From: Chloroflexota bacterium
GTDB taxonomy: Bacteria > Chloroflexota > Limnocylindria > P2-11E
Reading direction: 5' to 3'
NCBI GenBank assembly: GCA_009692785.1
Contig: SHYN01000007.1
Coordinates: forward strand, 1-33,118
Length of the DNA stretch: 33,118 bases
Positions within the stretch are counted from its first letter, which is position 1; each line of letters opens with the position of its first letter. Of the stretch, positions 17,679 through 25,082 are shown in pieces. The notes under the pieces were generated by a model. The model had not been told where the DNA came from and did no database searches. It saw only the letters and a program-made list of their open reading frames with translations. A program made the position numbers and the translations under genes.

Positions 17679-18650
17679 ATGGCCGCGGAGACCGTCACCC
17701 TCGAGGACATCGCCCGGGCGCGCCGGGTGGTCGAGCGGTGGCTGCCGCGCGCGCCCCTTGAGCGATCGCCGCTCCTCTCGCGCGAGCTGGGGGGCGAGGT
17801 CTGGCTCAAGATCGAGACCTTCAAGCCAACCCGCACGTTCAAGGCGCGCGGCGCGCTGAATGCGATCGCGTCGCTGGACGCCGACGCGCGAGGGTGCGGC
17901 GTCGTCGCCGCATCGGGCGGGAGCCACGGGCTTGGGGTCGCCTGGGCGGCGTCCACTCTCGGCACATCCGCGGTCATCGTGATGCCGGAGGCCGTGTCCG
18001 GGGAGATCGTCGCCGGCTGCCGGGATCTTGGAGCGCGGGTCGTGCTCCGCGGAACGATCTACGACGAAACGCTGGCGCTCGCGCGTGAGATCGAGCGCGA
18101 GGAGGACCGTACCTTTATCTCGGCCTATGCCGATCCCAGGATCATCGCCGGTCAGGGGACGGTCGGAGCCGAGATCCTTGAGGACCTCCCCGACGTCGAG
18201 CTCGTCGTCCTTCCGGTCGGCGGCGGCGGACTCTTCGCGGGGGCGGCGCTCGCGCTCCACGGCGCCAGGTCGTCGGTGCGCGTCATCGGCGTCGAGCCGG
18301 TCGGCTCTGATGCGGTCGGGCGCTCGCTCGCCGCGGGGATGCCGGTGGCGCTCGAGCGACCGTGGAGCATCGCCGACAAGCTCGTCTCCGGCACCACGGC
18401 GCAGCTCAACCTCGCGCTCATCCGGGAGCACGCGGCCGGCTGCGTCACCGTGGACGAGGACGCGATCCTCGCTGCCACCCGGGAGTATGTCGTGCGGCAC
18501 GCGCTCCTGGTGGAGCCGGCTGGTGCCGTGCCGCTCGCGGCGGTCCGCTCTGGTCGCGTCAACGTTCGAGGGACGCGCTGCGTGCTCGTCGTGACCGGCG
18601 GCAACCTCACGCCGGCGGTGCTCCAGCGCGCACTCTCGGTGGCTGGCTAG
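17679..18650 (+). CDS. Threonine/serine dehydratase-like PLP enzyme
   Basis: A 323-residue fold-type II PLP enzyme of the threonine ammonia-lyase group. The PLP lysine is K55 in RTFKARGALNA, the substrate loop is SGGSHGLGVAW, and the phosphate-binding loop is VGGGGLFAG. It has no C-terminal ACT regulatory domain, so it resembles catabolic threonine/serine dehydratases or related racemases more than biosynthetic IlvA. SGGSHG has Ser where SGGNHA is common. Substrate therefore remains open. It is monocistronic or leads the plus-strand group; the alpha-toroid gene follows 77 nt later. Confidence 0.88.
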   Translation: MAAETVTLEDIARARRVVERWLPRAPLERSPLLSRELGGEVWLKIETFKPTRTFKARGALNAIASLDADARGCGVVAASGGSHGLGVAWAASTLGTSAVIVMPEAVSGEIVAGCRDLGARVVLRGTIYDETLALAREIEREEDRTFISAYADPRIIAGQGTVGAEILEDLPDVELVVLPVGGGGLFAGAALALHGARSSVRVIGVEPVGSDAVGRSLAAGMPVALERPWSIADKLVSGTTAQLNLALIREHAAGCVTVDEDAILAATREYVVRHALLVEPAGAVPLAAVRSGRVNVRGTRCVLVVTGGNLTPAVLQRALSVAG

Positions 18651-18727
18651 ACTCAGCGCGCAGTTCGGCGCGCACTTCATGGGGAGGAAGCCGCGTTGGT
18701 CGATCAGAGCGATGCTGTGCGCAACAG
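18648..18727 (+). promoter_or_regulatory. Leader region of the alpha-toroid operon with hairpin and uORF
   Basis: TAGACT (18648-18653) may be a -10 box. A perfect 6-bp stem GCGCGC (18656-18661) and GCGCGC (18668-18673) encloses loop AGTTCG. A strong GGGGAGGAAG (18681-18690) precedes TTG 18696, which opens an 11-residue ORF ending TGA 18729-18731. That stop overlaps the toroid GTG 18728. A coupled leader peptide is possible. Confidence 0.35.
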
Positions 18728-19672
18728 GTGACGGGATCGTGGCGCGCGCTGCTCCACGACGACCCACTCCCCTGGCTTCTTGAGAAGCGTGATCCCGCGG
18801 TCCGCGCCCTGACGCTGCGCCTGCTGCTCGACCGCGGACCACGCGACGCCGAGCTCCGCGAGGCTCAGGCGCGAGCGATGGCCTCGCCGCCGATCTCGAG
18901 CATCCTCAGGACGCAGCGTCCGGACGGCAGCTGGCCCGGGCCGAACGCCTACGCCCCGAAGTACGGCGGCGCGCACTGGGCGAATCTGCTGCTCGTTGAG
19001 TACGGCGCGGATGCGACCGATCCACGCGCGCGCCGCGCGGCGCGGAGGATCCTTGACGACATCGCAGCGGGCACCTCCGGGGTCGAGTGGCCCGAAGCGA
19101 AGGATCACGGCGTCTCCTGCTTCTATGGCAGCGTGGTCCGGTACGTTTCGGCCGCCGGCTACGGTCTGGACCCGCGACTCGAGCCGGTCGTGGCCCGACT
19201 CGTTCGCGACTCAAAGACCTTTGACGCCGCGTGTTTCGTGAACGGCGAGAAGCCCTGCGCCTGGGGCTACGCCCGGCTCGTCTGGGGCCTTTCCGCGCTG
19301 CCCGAGGCCGTGCGCTCGCGCGAGGTCGAGCGAACGCTACGGCGCGGGGTCGAGTTCCTCCTGGCCTTTCCCACCACGCGCGGAGGGTACCCCGCCAAGA
19401 CCACGCCGAGCCATCTCTGGCGGCAGGTATCGTTCCCGCTCTTCTACCAGGCCGACGTTCTCTTTGTGCTTCGTGCGATCGACGCCGCCGGAGCGATCGA
19501 CGACCCGCGGGCGCTGCCGCTCATCGCCTGGCTGCTCGCCCGCCAGGATGAGCGAGGGCGCTGGGGTGGCCGCGCGCCGTACGCGGCTCGCATGCCGTCC
19601 AAGGTGGATGCGAGCAAGTGGGTGACGCTGCAGGTTCTCGGCGTGCTCAAGCACGCCTTCCCGGAGGCATGA
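18728..19672 (+). CDS. Squalene-cyclase-like alpha-toroid (prenyltransferase-repeat) protein of unknown function
   Basis: A 314-residue all-helical protein related to the prenyltransferase/squalene-oxidase repeat superfamily. Recognisable pieces are LLHDDPLPWLLEKRDPAVR, SSILRTQRPDGSWPG, CFYGSVVRYVSAAG, CAWGYARLVWGLSALP and RQDERGRWGGRAPY, with SKWVTLQVLGVLK at the end. Cyclase catalytic motifs (DXDD) are not seen, so enzymatic cyclisation is doubtful. GTG 18728 starts the homologous region directly (VTGSWRALL). The stop overlaps the next gene's ATG (ATGA), which suggests the two proteins work together. The family is widespread but uncharacterised as far as I know. Confidence 0.8.
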   Translation: MTGSWRALLHDDPLPWLLEKRDPAVRALTLRLLLDRGPRDAELREAQARAMASPPISSILRTQRPDGSWPGPNAYAPKYGGAHWANLLLVEYGADATDPRARRAARRILDDIAAGTSGVEWPEAKDHGVSCFYGSVVRYVSAAGYGLDPRLEPVVARLVRDSKTFDAACFVNGEKPCAWGYARLVWGLSALPEAVRSREVERTLRRGVEFLLAFPTTRGGYPAKTTPSHLWRQVSFPLFYQADVLFVLRAIDAAGAIDDPRALPLIAWLLARQDERGRWGGRAPYAARMPSKVDASKWVTLQVLGVLKHAFPEA

Positions 19673-20619
19673 CGGCAAAGCGACGACTCGTCCCGACCCC
19701 GCCGCTGCGATTTGGCGATGGTCGCGAATGCACGTTCCCGGCCTCCCTCGCGGTGGCCACCGGCGTCGATTACGACTGGCTCATGGGCTGCTCTGGTGCT
19801 GCCTTCACCGCAACCATCGATCGAGAGGGCTGGGACCCGCTCGCCGCAACACCGCGTGACCCGGGAACGCTTGCCCTGGCGGCGCGTGCGGCTGGGGTCC
19901 GTCTCGACAACGTGCCGCCGCCGTTTGACGACGACCTGCGCCCGTTCGTTCTCGCCCGGATCGAGGAGGCCCTCGATGAGAAGCTGCTTCCGGTGGTCCG
20001 AGGGATCAGCGGTCCACCGGAGTTTGGGCTCATCGTGGGCTGCGACGGGACGACGATCGACTGTCAGACGTTCTTCGACCGCGACGCAAAGCCGACCCGC
20101 GTCGGCTGGGACGCGTTCCGCGACGAGGACCACGGAGGGCTGCTCTTTCTCGACCGCCTTGCCGAGCCACATCCTCGTGCGCTCCTCGCTCGCGAGGCGC
20201 TCGACCACGCGGTGGAGGGAGCGTCCGCATCCCGCGACGCGATCCTCGCGTGGATCGGCGGGCTCCGGGACGACGCGCGCTGGACCGACCCGAAGCACGC
20301 GGGCTCATCGGCCTTTGCCGATCACGCCATGCGCGCGACGCTCTGCGACCGGCGGCGCGCGGCGGCGCGATTCCTGCGGGGCCTGCGTGCCGTCTTCCCC
20401 GACGCACCGGGCGCGGATCTCATCGTCGCCGCCGAGTCCTACGGGCATGCGGCTGACGCCGTCGCGCGCGGAGGGCTCGGTCCGTTCGATGCCGGGGTCG
20501 CGGTCCGTTTCCAAGACGTCGGTCGGCGGCGCGGTCTTGCCAACTTTCTCGAGAAGGCGCTCGAGCATGAGTCCGCGGGCCTGGCGGCGATCGCGGACGC
20601 GAGGGCTCATATCCGCTAG
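19669..20619 (+). CDS. Peptidase-C39-like/BtrH N-terminal-type protein
   Basis: A 316-residue cytoplasmic protein. Its first half resembles the papain-like C39/BtrH-N group. That group opens with a Gly-Arg-Glu-Cys strand-helix (GRECTFPASLAVA, candidate nucleophile C21), then YDWLMGCSGAAFTATID, WDPLA and a later VVRGISGPPEFGLIVGCDG module. The second half is helical and Arg/Ala-rich, with no recognised domain. BtrH is an acyltransferase in butirosin synthesis, but most relatives are uncharacterised, so no reaction is claimed. It overlaps the alpha-toroid gene by ATGA and is followed after 9 nt by uppP. Confidence 0.6.
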   Translation: MTAKRRLVPTPPLRFGDGRECTFPASLAVATGVDYDWLMGCSGAAFTATIDREGWDPLAATPRDPGTLALAARAAGVRLDNVPPPFDDDLRPFVLARIEEALDEKLLPVVRGISGPPEFGLIVGCDGTTIDCQTFFDRDAKPTRVGWDAFRDEDHGGLLFLDRLAEPHPRALLAREALDHAVEGASASRDAILAWIGGLRDDARWTDPKHAGSSAFADHAMRATLCDRRRAAARFLRGLRAVFPDAPGADLIVAAESYGHAADAVARGGLGPFDAGVAVRFQDVGRRRGLANFLEKALEHESAGLAAIADARAHIR

Positions 20620-20628
20620 ACAGAGGTG

Positions 20629-21429
20629 ATGAACGACCTCGCCGCCGCGGCCATCCTCGGTCTGGTCCAGGGTCTCACGGAGTTCCTGCCGGTTTCCTCG
20701 ACCGCGCACCTCATCCTCGCGACGCAGCTGTTCGGCCTCGACCCGATCCGCTTCGGTCTCGCCTTCGATGTTGCGCTCCATCTCGGCACCGCCCTCGCCG
20801 TGCTGCTCTACTTCCGGTCGATCTGGCTCGGTCTCCTCCGCGACCTCCTGGCGGGACGCTGGCAGGTCCCGGCGTTCATCGGTCTGGGCACCATTCCGGC
20901 GGCCGCGGCGGGCGCCGCGTTCCAGTCGGCGGTGGAGCGCGAGCTTCGCGGCGCCATTCCGATCGCGCTGGGGCTGATCCTGGGATCGATCGCCATCCTC
21001 ATCGCGGAACGGGTCGCCACGCGTTCGCGCGAGGGACTCCACAGAACAACGCTCCGCGATGCGCTCGTCATGGGCGTTGCGCAGGCCCTCGCGCTCATGC
21101 CCGGCGTGTCGCGCTCCGGCATCACTATTTCTGCCGGTCTCGCGCAAGGGCTCGCCCGGGCCGACGCGGCGCGACTCTCGTTCCTGCTCGCGACCCCGAT
21201 CATCCTGGGCGCGGGGGCAAAGACGCTGCTCGACGCGCGGAAGGCCGCGGACCTCCTGGGCCGCGCCGACGTCGCGGCGGTCGGGTTCGCCGTATCACTC
21301 GTCTCCGGGCTCGCCACGGTCGCGCTCCTGATGCGTTTCCTTCGGACGCGGTCGCTCGTGTGGTTCGTCCCGTACCGGATGATCCTCGCCGCGAGTGTGC
21401 TGCTTGGGACGTTCGGTATCGCGAGGTGA
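20629..21429 (+). CDS. uppP: Undecaprenyl-diphosphatase UppP (BacA family)
   Basis: A 266-residue polytopic phosphatase that regenerates undecaprenyl phosphate from the diphosphate, needed for peptidoglycan and WecA-type pathways; it can confer bacitracin tolerance. Both active-site motifs are present: GLTEFLPVSSTAH (Glu18, Ser23/24, His27) and PGVSRSGIT with its conserved Ser/Arg. ATG 20629 is preferred over GTG 20626 one codon earlier; AGAGG sits very close upstream. It is probably co-transcribed with the two preceding genes. Confidence 0.96.
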   Translation: MNDLAAAAILGLVQGLTEFLPVSSTAHLILATQLFGLDPIRFGLAFDVALHLGTALAVLLYFRSIWLGLLRDLLAGRWQVPAFIGLGTIPAAAAGAAFQSAVERELRGAIPIALGLILGSIAILIAERVATRSREGLHRTTLRDALVMGVAQALALMPGVSRSGITISAGLAQGLARADAARLSFLLATPIILGAGAKTLLDARKAADLLGRADVAAVGFAVSLVSGLATVALLMRFLRTRSLVWFVPYRMILAASVLLGTFGIAR

Positions 21430-21465
21430 CGCGTGGGCCGTCTCGCCTATGGCTGGTCCCGACGG

Positions 21466-21639
21466 TCAGACCCGGACCGACACCGCAAATCGGCGACCCT
21501 CGTAGCGACAGCGCACTTCGATGAGTGGGGTTCCGCCGATGAGCCGTCGCAGCGACGCGAACCGCTCGGCGATCGCCCGAGCGAGCGCCAGGTGGGCAGC
21601 GGTGTAGGTCGGCCGCGCCGCATCGTCGTGGCCATCGGG
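21466..21639 (-). pseudogene. N-terminal remnant of a cysteine-synthase-like PLP enzyme
   Basis: A 57-codon open stretch lies between TGA 21640-21642 and TGA 21466-21468 and has no start codon. It reads RPTYTAAHLALARAIAERF, then LRRLIGGTPLIEVRCRYEG. The LIG-TPL-E-RYRG pattern is the N-terminus of PLP-dependent cysteine-synthase-family lyases. The PLP-lysine region and all later parts are missing. I infer a truncated, dead gene; the match is from memory. The rest of the 270-nt gap between uppP and menG holds nothing else I can support. Confidence 0.5.
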
Positions 21640-21699
21640 TCAAACGTATCCACGGGCCATGTCAGCCTCGTGTCAGGGGTGCGCTCCTCACCGACACGC

Positions 21700-22413
21700 T
21701 CAGGCCTCTCCAACGTGGATGGTCGCGGCACCGAACGTCAATCGTTCGAATCGGACGGCGCTGAAGCCCGCGACCCGCATGAGAGCGGCGACGGCCTCGG
21801 CCGACGGGTGGCGTGCCACCGAGGCGGGCAGGTAGCGGTAGGCCTCAGGGTCGCCGCCGATGAACGTGGCGACGCGCGGCGAGAGCTGCTCGAAATAGAA
21901 GCGGTAGATTGCACCGAACAGGCGATTCGGCGGTGTGGACAGCTCGAGGACGACAGCGCGGCCACCCGGGCAAAGCACCCGCCGGAACTCACGGAGTCCG
22001 GCTGCGAGGTCAGCGAAGTTCCGCACCGCGAAACCGGCAATGACCCTGTCAACGGAGGCGTCGGGGAACGGCAGGGCGTTCGCGGTGCCGACAACACGGT
22101 CGATGCGACGCGTGAGTCCTGCGCCCGCCGCGCGCAGGCCGCAGAGCCGAAGCATCGACGCCGAGAGGTCCACCGCGGTAACCCGCGTGTCGGCGGCGGA
22201 GGACCTCAGGATCGCGAGGGCGAGGTCGCCGGTCCCCGCACCGACATCCAGCGCACGTTCGTGTGGTCCGAGGCGCGCCAGATCGGTCGCTCGTCTGCGC
22301 CACCGCTGGTCGACGCCGAACGAGAGGATGCGATTCAAGCCGTCGTAGCGTCGCGAAACACGGTCGAACATCGCGCCGATGCGCCGCTCGTGGGCACTGA
22401 TATCCACCTTCAC
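21700..22413 (-). CDS. menG: Demethylmenaquinone methyltransferase (MenG/UbiE)
   Basis: A 237-residue SAM methyltransferase for the last step of menaquinone synthesis. Visible motifs are MFDRVSRRYDGLNRILSFG, SAM motif DVGAGTGDLALAI, FAVRNFADLAAGLREFRRVL, and the family-specific DPEAYRYLPASVARHP. Menaquinone as the quinone fits the absence of ubiquinone genes nearby. Start GTG 22413 follows a TACCGT box by 6 nt. Confidence 0.95.
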   Translation of the reverse strand: MKVDISAHERRIGAMFDRVSRRYDGLNRILSFGVDQRWRRRATDLARLGPHERALDVGAGTGDLALAILRSSAADTRVTAVDLSASMLRLCGLRAAGAGLTRRIDRVVGTANALPFPDASVDRVIAGFAVRNFADLAAGLREFRRVLCPGGRAVVLELSTPPNRLFGAIYRFYFEQLSPRVATFIGGDPEAYRYLPASVARHPSAEAVAALMRVAGFSAVRFERLTFGAATIHVGEA

Positions 22414-22419
22414 GACATT

Positions 22420-22425
22420 ACGGTA
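22420..22425 (-). promoter_or_regulatory. TACCGT -10 element before menG
   Basis: TACCGT, 6 nt, then GTG 22413; a leaderless arrangement. It lies 7 bp from the opposite-facing TACCAT at 22433. Confidence 0.5.
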
Positions 22426-22432
22426 GCGCCCA

Positions 22433-22438
22433 TACCAT
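22433..22438 (+). promoter_or_regulatory. TACCAT -10 element before the PIG-L remnant ORF
   Basis: TACCAT, 7 nt, then ATG 22446. It is divergent from the menG promoter within a 32-nt gap. The retained promoter could now serve the membrane gene at 22535. Confidence 0.5.
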
Positions 22439-22445
22439 TGATGCG

Positions 22446-22538
22446 ATGAGCACGGCCCTCTTCATCAATGCCCATCCCGACGATGGGTCCTTTGGCATTG
22501 CCGCCGACCTCCTCGCCGGACCGGACGGCACGAGGTGA
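22446..22538 (+). pseudogene. N-terminal remnant of a PIG-L/LmbE deacetylase, now a 30-residue ORF
   Basis: ATG 22446 encodes STALFINAHPDDGSFGIAA and stops at TGA 22536-22538. AHPDD is the zinc-binding motif of PIG-L/LmbE N-acetyl-sugar deacetylases, whose N-termini read like this one; the usual following Glu is Gly here. Everything after the first strand and helix is lost. The stop overlaps the GTG of the next gene (GTGA), so the remnant may survive as a translated leader for that membrane protein. Confidence 0.55.
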
Positions 22539-23353
22539 ACGCGCTCATCACGCTGCCCCTCGTCGTCGCGGTGATCTTTGTGGAGCTTGCGGTCGGCGGC
22601 GTGTTCCTCATCTGGCTTCTCGACCGGAACGGTCAGGCACCCACGGGCTTCCTTCGGCTGACAGCGTCGGTCGATCTCGCGGCAGCCGGCATCGCCGCGC
22701 TCCTGATCCCGACCCTCCCGACCGGCGAGGGGGCGCGGCTCGCGAACCTTTCCCCTGGGCCGCTCGCGGCGTTCGGCCAGGGTCTGATCGTCGTGACCGT
22801 CCTGATGGCGCTGCACCTTCTGACGACGATCATCCCGTCAAGAGGCCTCCGCGCGATCGTGGGCATTCTCGCGCTCGTCGGCGGGTCGGGCACGCTCATC
22901 GCGGCGGCGATCAGCCGGCCGGTGGCGCCGGATGCGGCATTCGACATCTTTGCGCTCCTTGCACTGCCGGTCGCCGCTCTCGCGCTGGGCGGATCGAGCG
23001 CCGCGATGCTTCTCGGCCACTGGTATCTCGTGACCCCCAAGCTCAGCACGACTCCGCTGCAGCGCGCCGCACTCGTGGTCGCCGCCGCGGTCGTGCTGCA
23101 GCTCGCTCTGGCGGGGATCGCCTTCGCCCGAGGCGACCTTCAGGCGCAACTCCAGGGACCGCTCGTCATCGCGGCGGGGATCCGTCTTGGCGTGGGGCTC
23201 CTCATGAGCCTGGGCGTCGCGCTCGCCGCCTGGTGGACCGCGAAGACGAACACCCAGTCATCCACCGGCCTGCTCTACGTCGGCATCGGGACCGTCCTCG
23301 CCGGTGAGATCTCGGCGCGGGTCATCTTCTTCCTGCAGGGAGTCGCGATCTAG
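22535..23353 (+). CDS. Polytopic membrane protein of unknown function
   Basis: A 272-residue, very hydrophobic protein with about eight membrane helices (first at about 6-28, last at about 248-270). Between helices it carries LLGHWYLVTPKLSTTPLQRA, whose GHWYL could hold a membrane-facing His. I do not recognise the family. GTG 22535 overlaps the stop of the PIG-L remnant and has ACGAGG upstream. It converges on the ABC permease gene with 16 nt between. Confidence 0.75.
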   Translation: MNALITLPLVVAVIFVELAVGGVFLIWLLDRNGQAPTGFLRLTASVDLAAAGIAALLIPTLPTGEGARLANLSPGPLAAFGQGLIVVTVLMALHLLTTIIPSRGLRAIVGILALVGGSGTLIAAAISRPVAPDAAFDIFALLALPVAALALGGSSAAMLLGHWYLVTPKLSTTPLQRAALVVAAAVVLQLALAGIAFARGDLQAQLQGPLVIAAGIRLGVGLLMSLGVALAAWWTAKTNTQSSTGLLYVGIGTVLAGEISARVIFFLQGVAI

Positions 23354-23369
23354 GCCGCGGCCTCCGGTC

Positions 23370-24149
23370 TCAGCGGTTGCGCTCCGAGCGCACGAAGAGC
23401 GTGGTCCCGACGATGAGGAACGCCGCAAAGGCAACAGTCATGATCGCCAGGTTCGTGAGCGGGTCGGCGAGGACGACCTTGTCGTACTCGGGCCGCCCGG
23501 CGTAGTACACACCGCGCAAAAGGTCGACCGCGTAGCGCAGCGGCGAAAGGCGCGAGACCAGGTCGAGGTACCAGGGCAATCCGACGATCGGATTGAAGAC
23601 GCCGGCCAGGAAGAACTGCGGCAGCAGGATGAACGGGAAGATCTGATTCGCCGCGCGTTGGCTCTTGAGATTCGCGAGCACGATGACGCCGAACGCACCG
23701 CCGAAGAGCGTGGCGACGACCGCCGCCAGGAGAAGTCCGATGAGGCTCGCCACCGTGAAGGGCACGCCGATGACGAAGCCGAAGAGGATGATCCCAAGGC
23801 CCTGCGGCAACGCGACGAGCGTCTCGCCAAGGATCTTGCCGAAGATGATCGTGTAGCGGGACACCGGGGAGATGAAGATCTCCTGGCTGAAGTCGTTCTC
23901 GCGGTCCTCGATGAGGGAGATGAGGCCCAGCGCGCTGGACTGAAAGATCGTCTGCGCGAGAACTCCGACAAAGGTGAAGGTCAGGAAGCTGTAGCCGATC
24001 ACCGAACCGAGGCTCGCCTGAAGGCTTCCGCCGAGAAGGCCGATGAACACGAAGGGAAAGATGAAGGTCGACAGAATCCGGGTCCGGTCGCGAAGCAGCT
24101 TCAGGAAATCACGTTGAGCGATCACGAGGATCGCGGAGAGCGCGTTCAC
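23370..24149 (-). CDS. ABC-2 type transporter permease
   Basis: A 259-residue permease with an N-terminal cytoplasmic helix (QRDFLKLLRDRTRIL) and six membrane helices, plus the ABC-2 segments DRENDFSQEIFISPVSR and QIFPFILLPQFFLAGVFNPI. It probably exports a drug, lipid or polysaccharide with the ATPase encoded upstream. ATG 24149 overlaps the ATPase stop by ATGA. Substrate unknown. Confidence 0.93.
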   Translation of the reverse strand: MNALSAILVIAQRDFLKLLRDRTRILSTFIFPFVFIGLLGGSLQASLGSVIGYSFLTFTFVGVLAQTIFQSSALGLISLIEDRENDFSQEIFISPVSRYTIIFGKILGETLVALPQGLGIILFGFVIGVPFTVASLIGLLLAAVVATLFGGAFGVIVLANLKSQRAANQIFPFILLPQFFLAGVFNPIVGLPWYLDLVSRLSPLRYAVDLLRGVYYAGRPEYDKVVLADPLTNLAIMTVAFAAFLIVGTTLFVRSERNR

Positions 24150-25078
24150 GAGACGCTCTCCGGAGCGATGGTCGCAAGGTAGGCGTCTTCGAGCGATGGG
24201 GCGTGGGTCTCCACGAACGTCAGCGGCGTGGCGATCGCCTGCAGGAGCGCGTGGACCGTTCGACCGGCGAGCGGGACGCGCAGGTGAACGCCCTCCTCAA
24301 AGCGGAGGCCAAGCCGCGTGAGCTCGACGCGAAGCGCGCTCCGATCCGGGGCGTCGACGAGAACGTACTCCTGGACCAGGCGCGCCTTTACTGCCCCGGG
24401 CGTCCCGTTAAGGACGACCTTGCCGCGATCGACGATGCAGAGGCGATCGGCCTGCTCGGCCTCCTCGATGTAGTGGGTGGTCAGGAAGATCGTGGTGCCG
24501 CTCTCGGACCGGACGCGGCTGAGATGCTCCCAAAGGCCCCGGCGGCTGGCGACGTCCAGACCGCTCGTCGGCTCGTCCAGAAAGAGCACCCGCGGACGAT
24601 GGATCAGGCTGCGCACGATCTCGAGCTTCCGGCGCATCCCACCCGAGAACGTGCGGATCGGCTTGTGGACATCGTCCGCGATGCCGAGCACGTCCGCGAG
24701 GGCCTGAAGCTCGCGGCGATACGCGCTTGGCATGAGCGCGTACGACGGCCGCCACGGGTAGAGGCCGTACAGCACCGCGTGGAAGCGGACGTTCTCCTCC
24801 GCCGTGAGATTCTGGTCCAGGCTCGGGCGCTGGAAGATGATCCCGACCGAACGGCGGACCGCGCTCGCTTCGGTGCGAAGGTCATGACCGTCGATTGTCG
24901 CGCTGCCGCTCGTGGGCGTGAGCGTCGTCGTGAGGATCGAGATCGTCGTGGTCTTCCCCGCGCCATTGGGGCCGAGCAGGGCGAAGAACTCGCCGGCGCC
25001 AACGGTGAAGGAAACGCCATCGACCGCGTTGCGCTCGCTCTTGCGATAGCGCTTGACGAGATCGCGGACGTCGATCAT
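24146..25078 (-). CDS. ABC transporter ATP-binding protein (DrrA-like)
   Basis: A 310-residue nucleotide-binding subunit of an ABC-2 exporter. Walker A is GPNGAGKTT (about 36-44), the Q-loop is FQRP, the signature is FSGGMRRK, Walker B is VLFLDEPTSGLD, and the H-loop is TTHYIEEAE. A C-terminal extension of about 80 residues is typical of DrrA/NodI-type proteins. It follows the small four-helix membrane gene by 4 nt and overlaps the permease gene. Confidence 0.96.
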   Translation of the reverse strand: MIDVRDLVKRYRKSERNAVDGVSFTVGAGEFFALLGPNGAGKTTTISILTTTLTPTSGSATIDGHDLRTEASAVRRSVGIIFQRPSLDQNLTAEENVRFHAVLYGLYPWRPSYALMPSAYRRELQALADVLGIADDVHKPIRTFSGGMRRKLEIVRSLIHRPRVLFLDEPTSGLDVASRRGLWEHLSRVRSESGTTIFLTTHYIEEAEQADRLCIVDRGKVVLNGTPGAVKARLVQEYVLVDAPDRSALRVELTRLGLRFEEGVHLRVPLAGRTVHALLQAIATPLTFVETHAPSLEDAYLATIAPESVS

Positions 25079-25082
25079 GTCG

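Noticed and set aside
18681-18690. GGGGAGGAAG as the ribosome binding site of the alpha-toroid gene from ATG 18679
   Set aside because: ATG 18679 is in a different frame from the toroid protein and precedes the motif; the motif fits TTG 18696 instead.
17511-18842. Minus-strand open frame of 443 codons
   Set aside because: Antisense to the dehydratase gene and out of frame with prmC; the product is Arg/Asp-rich with no recognisable domain.
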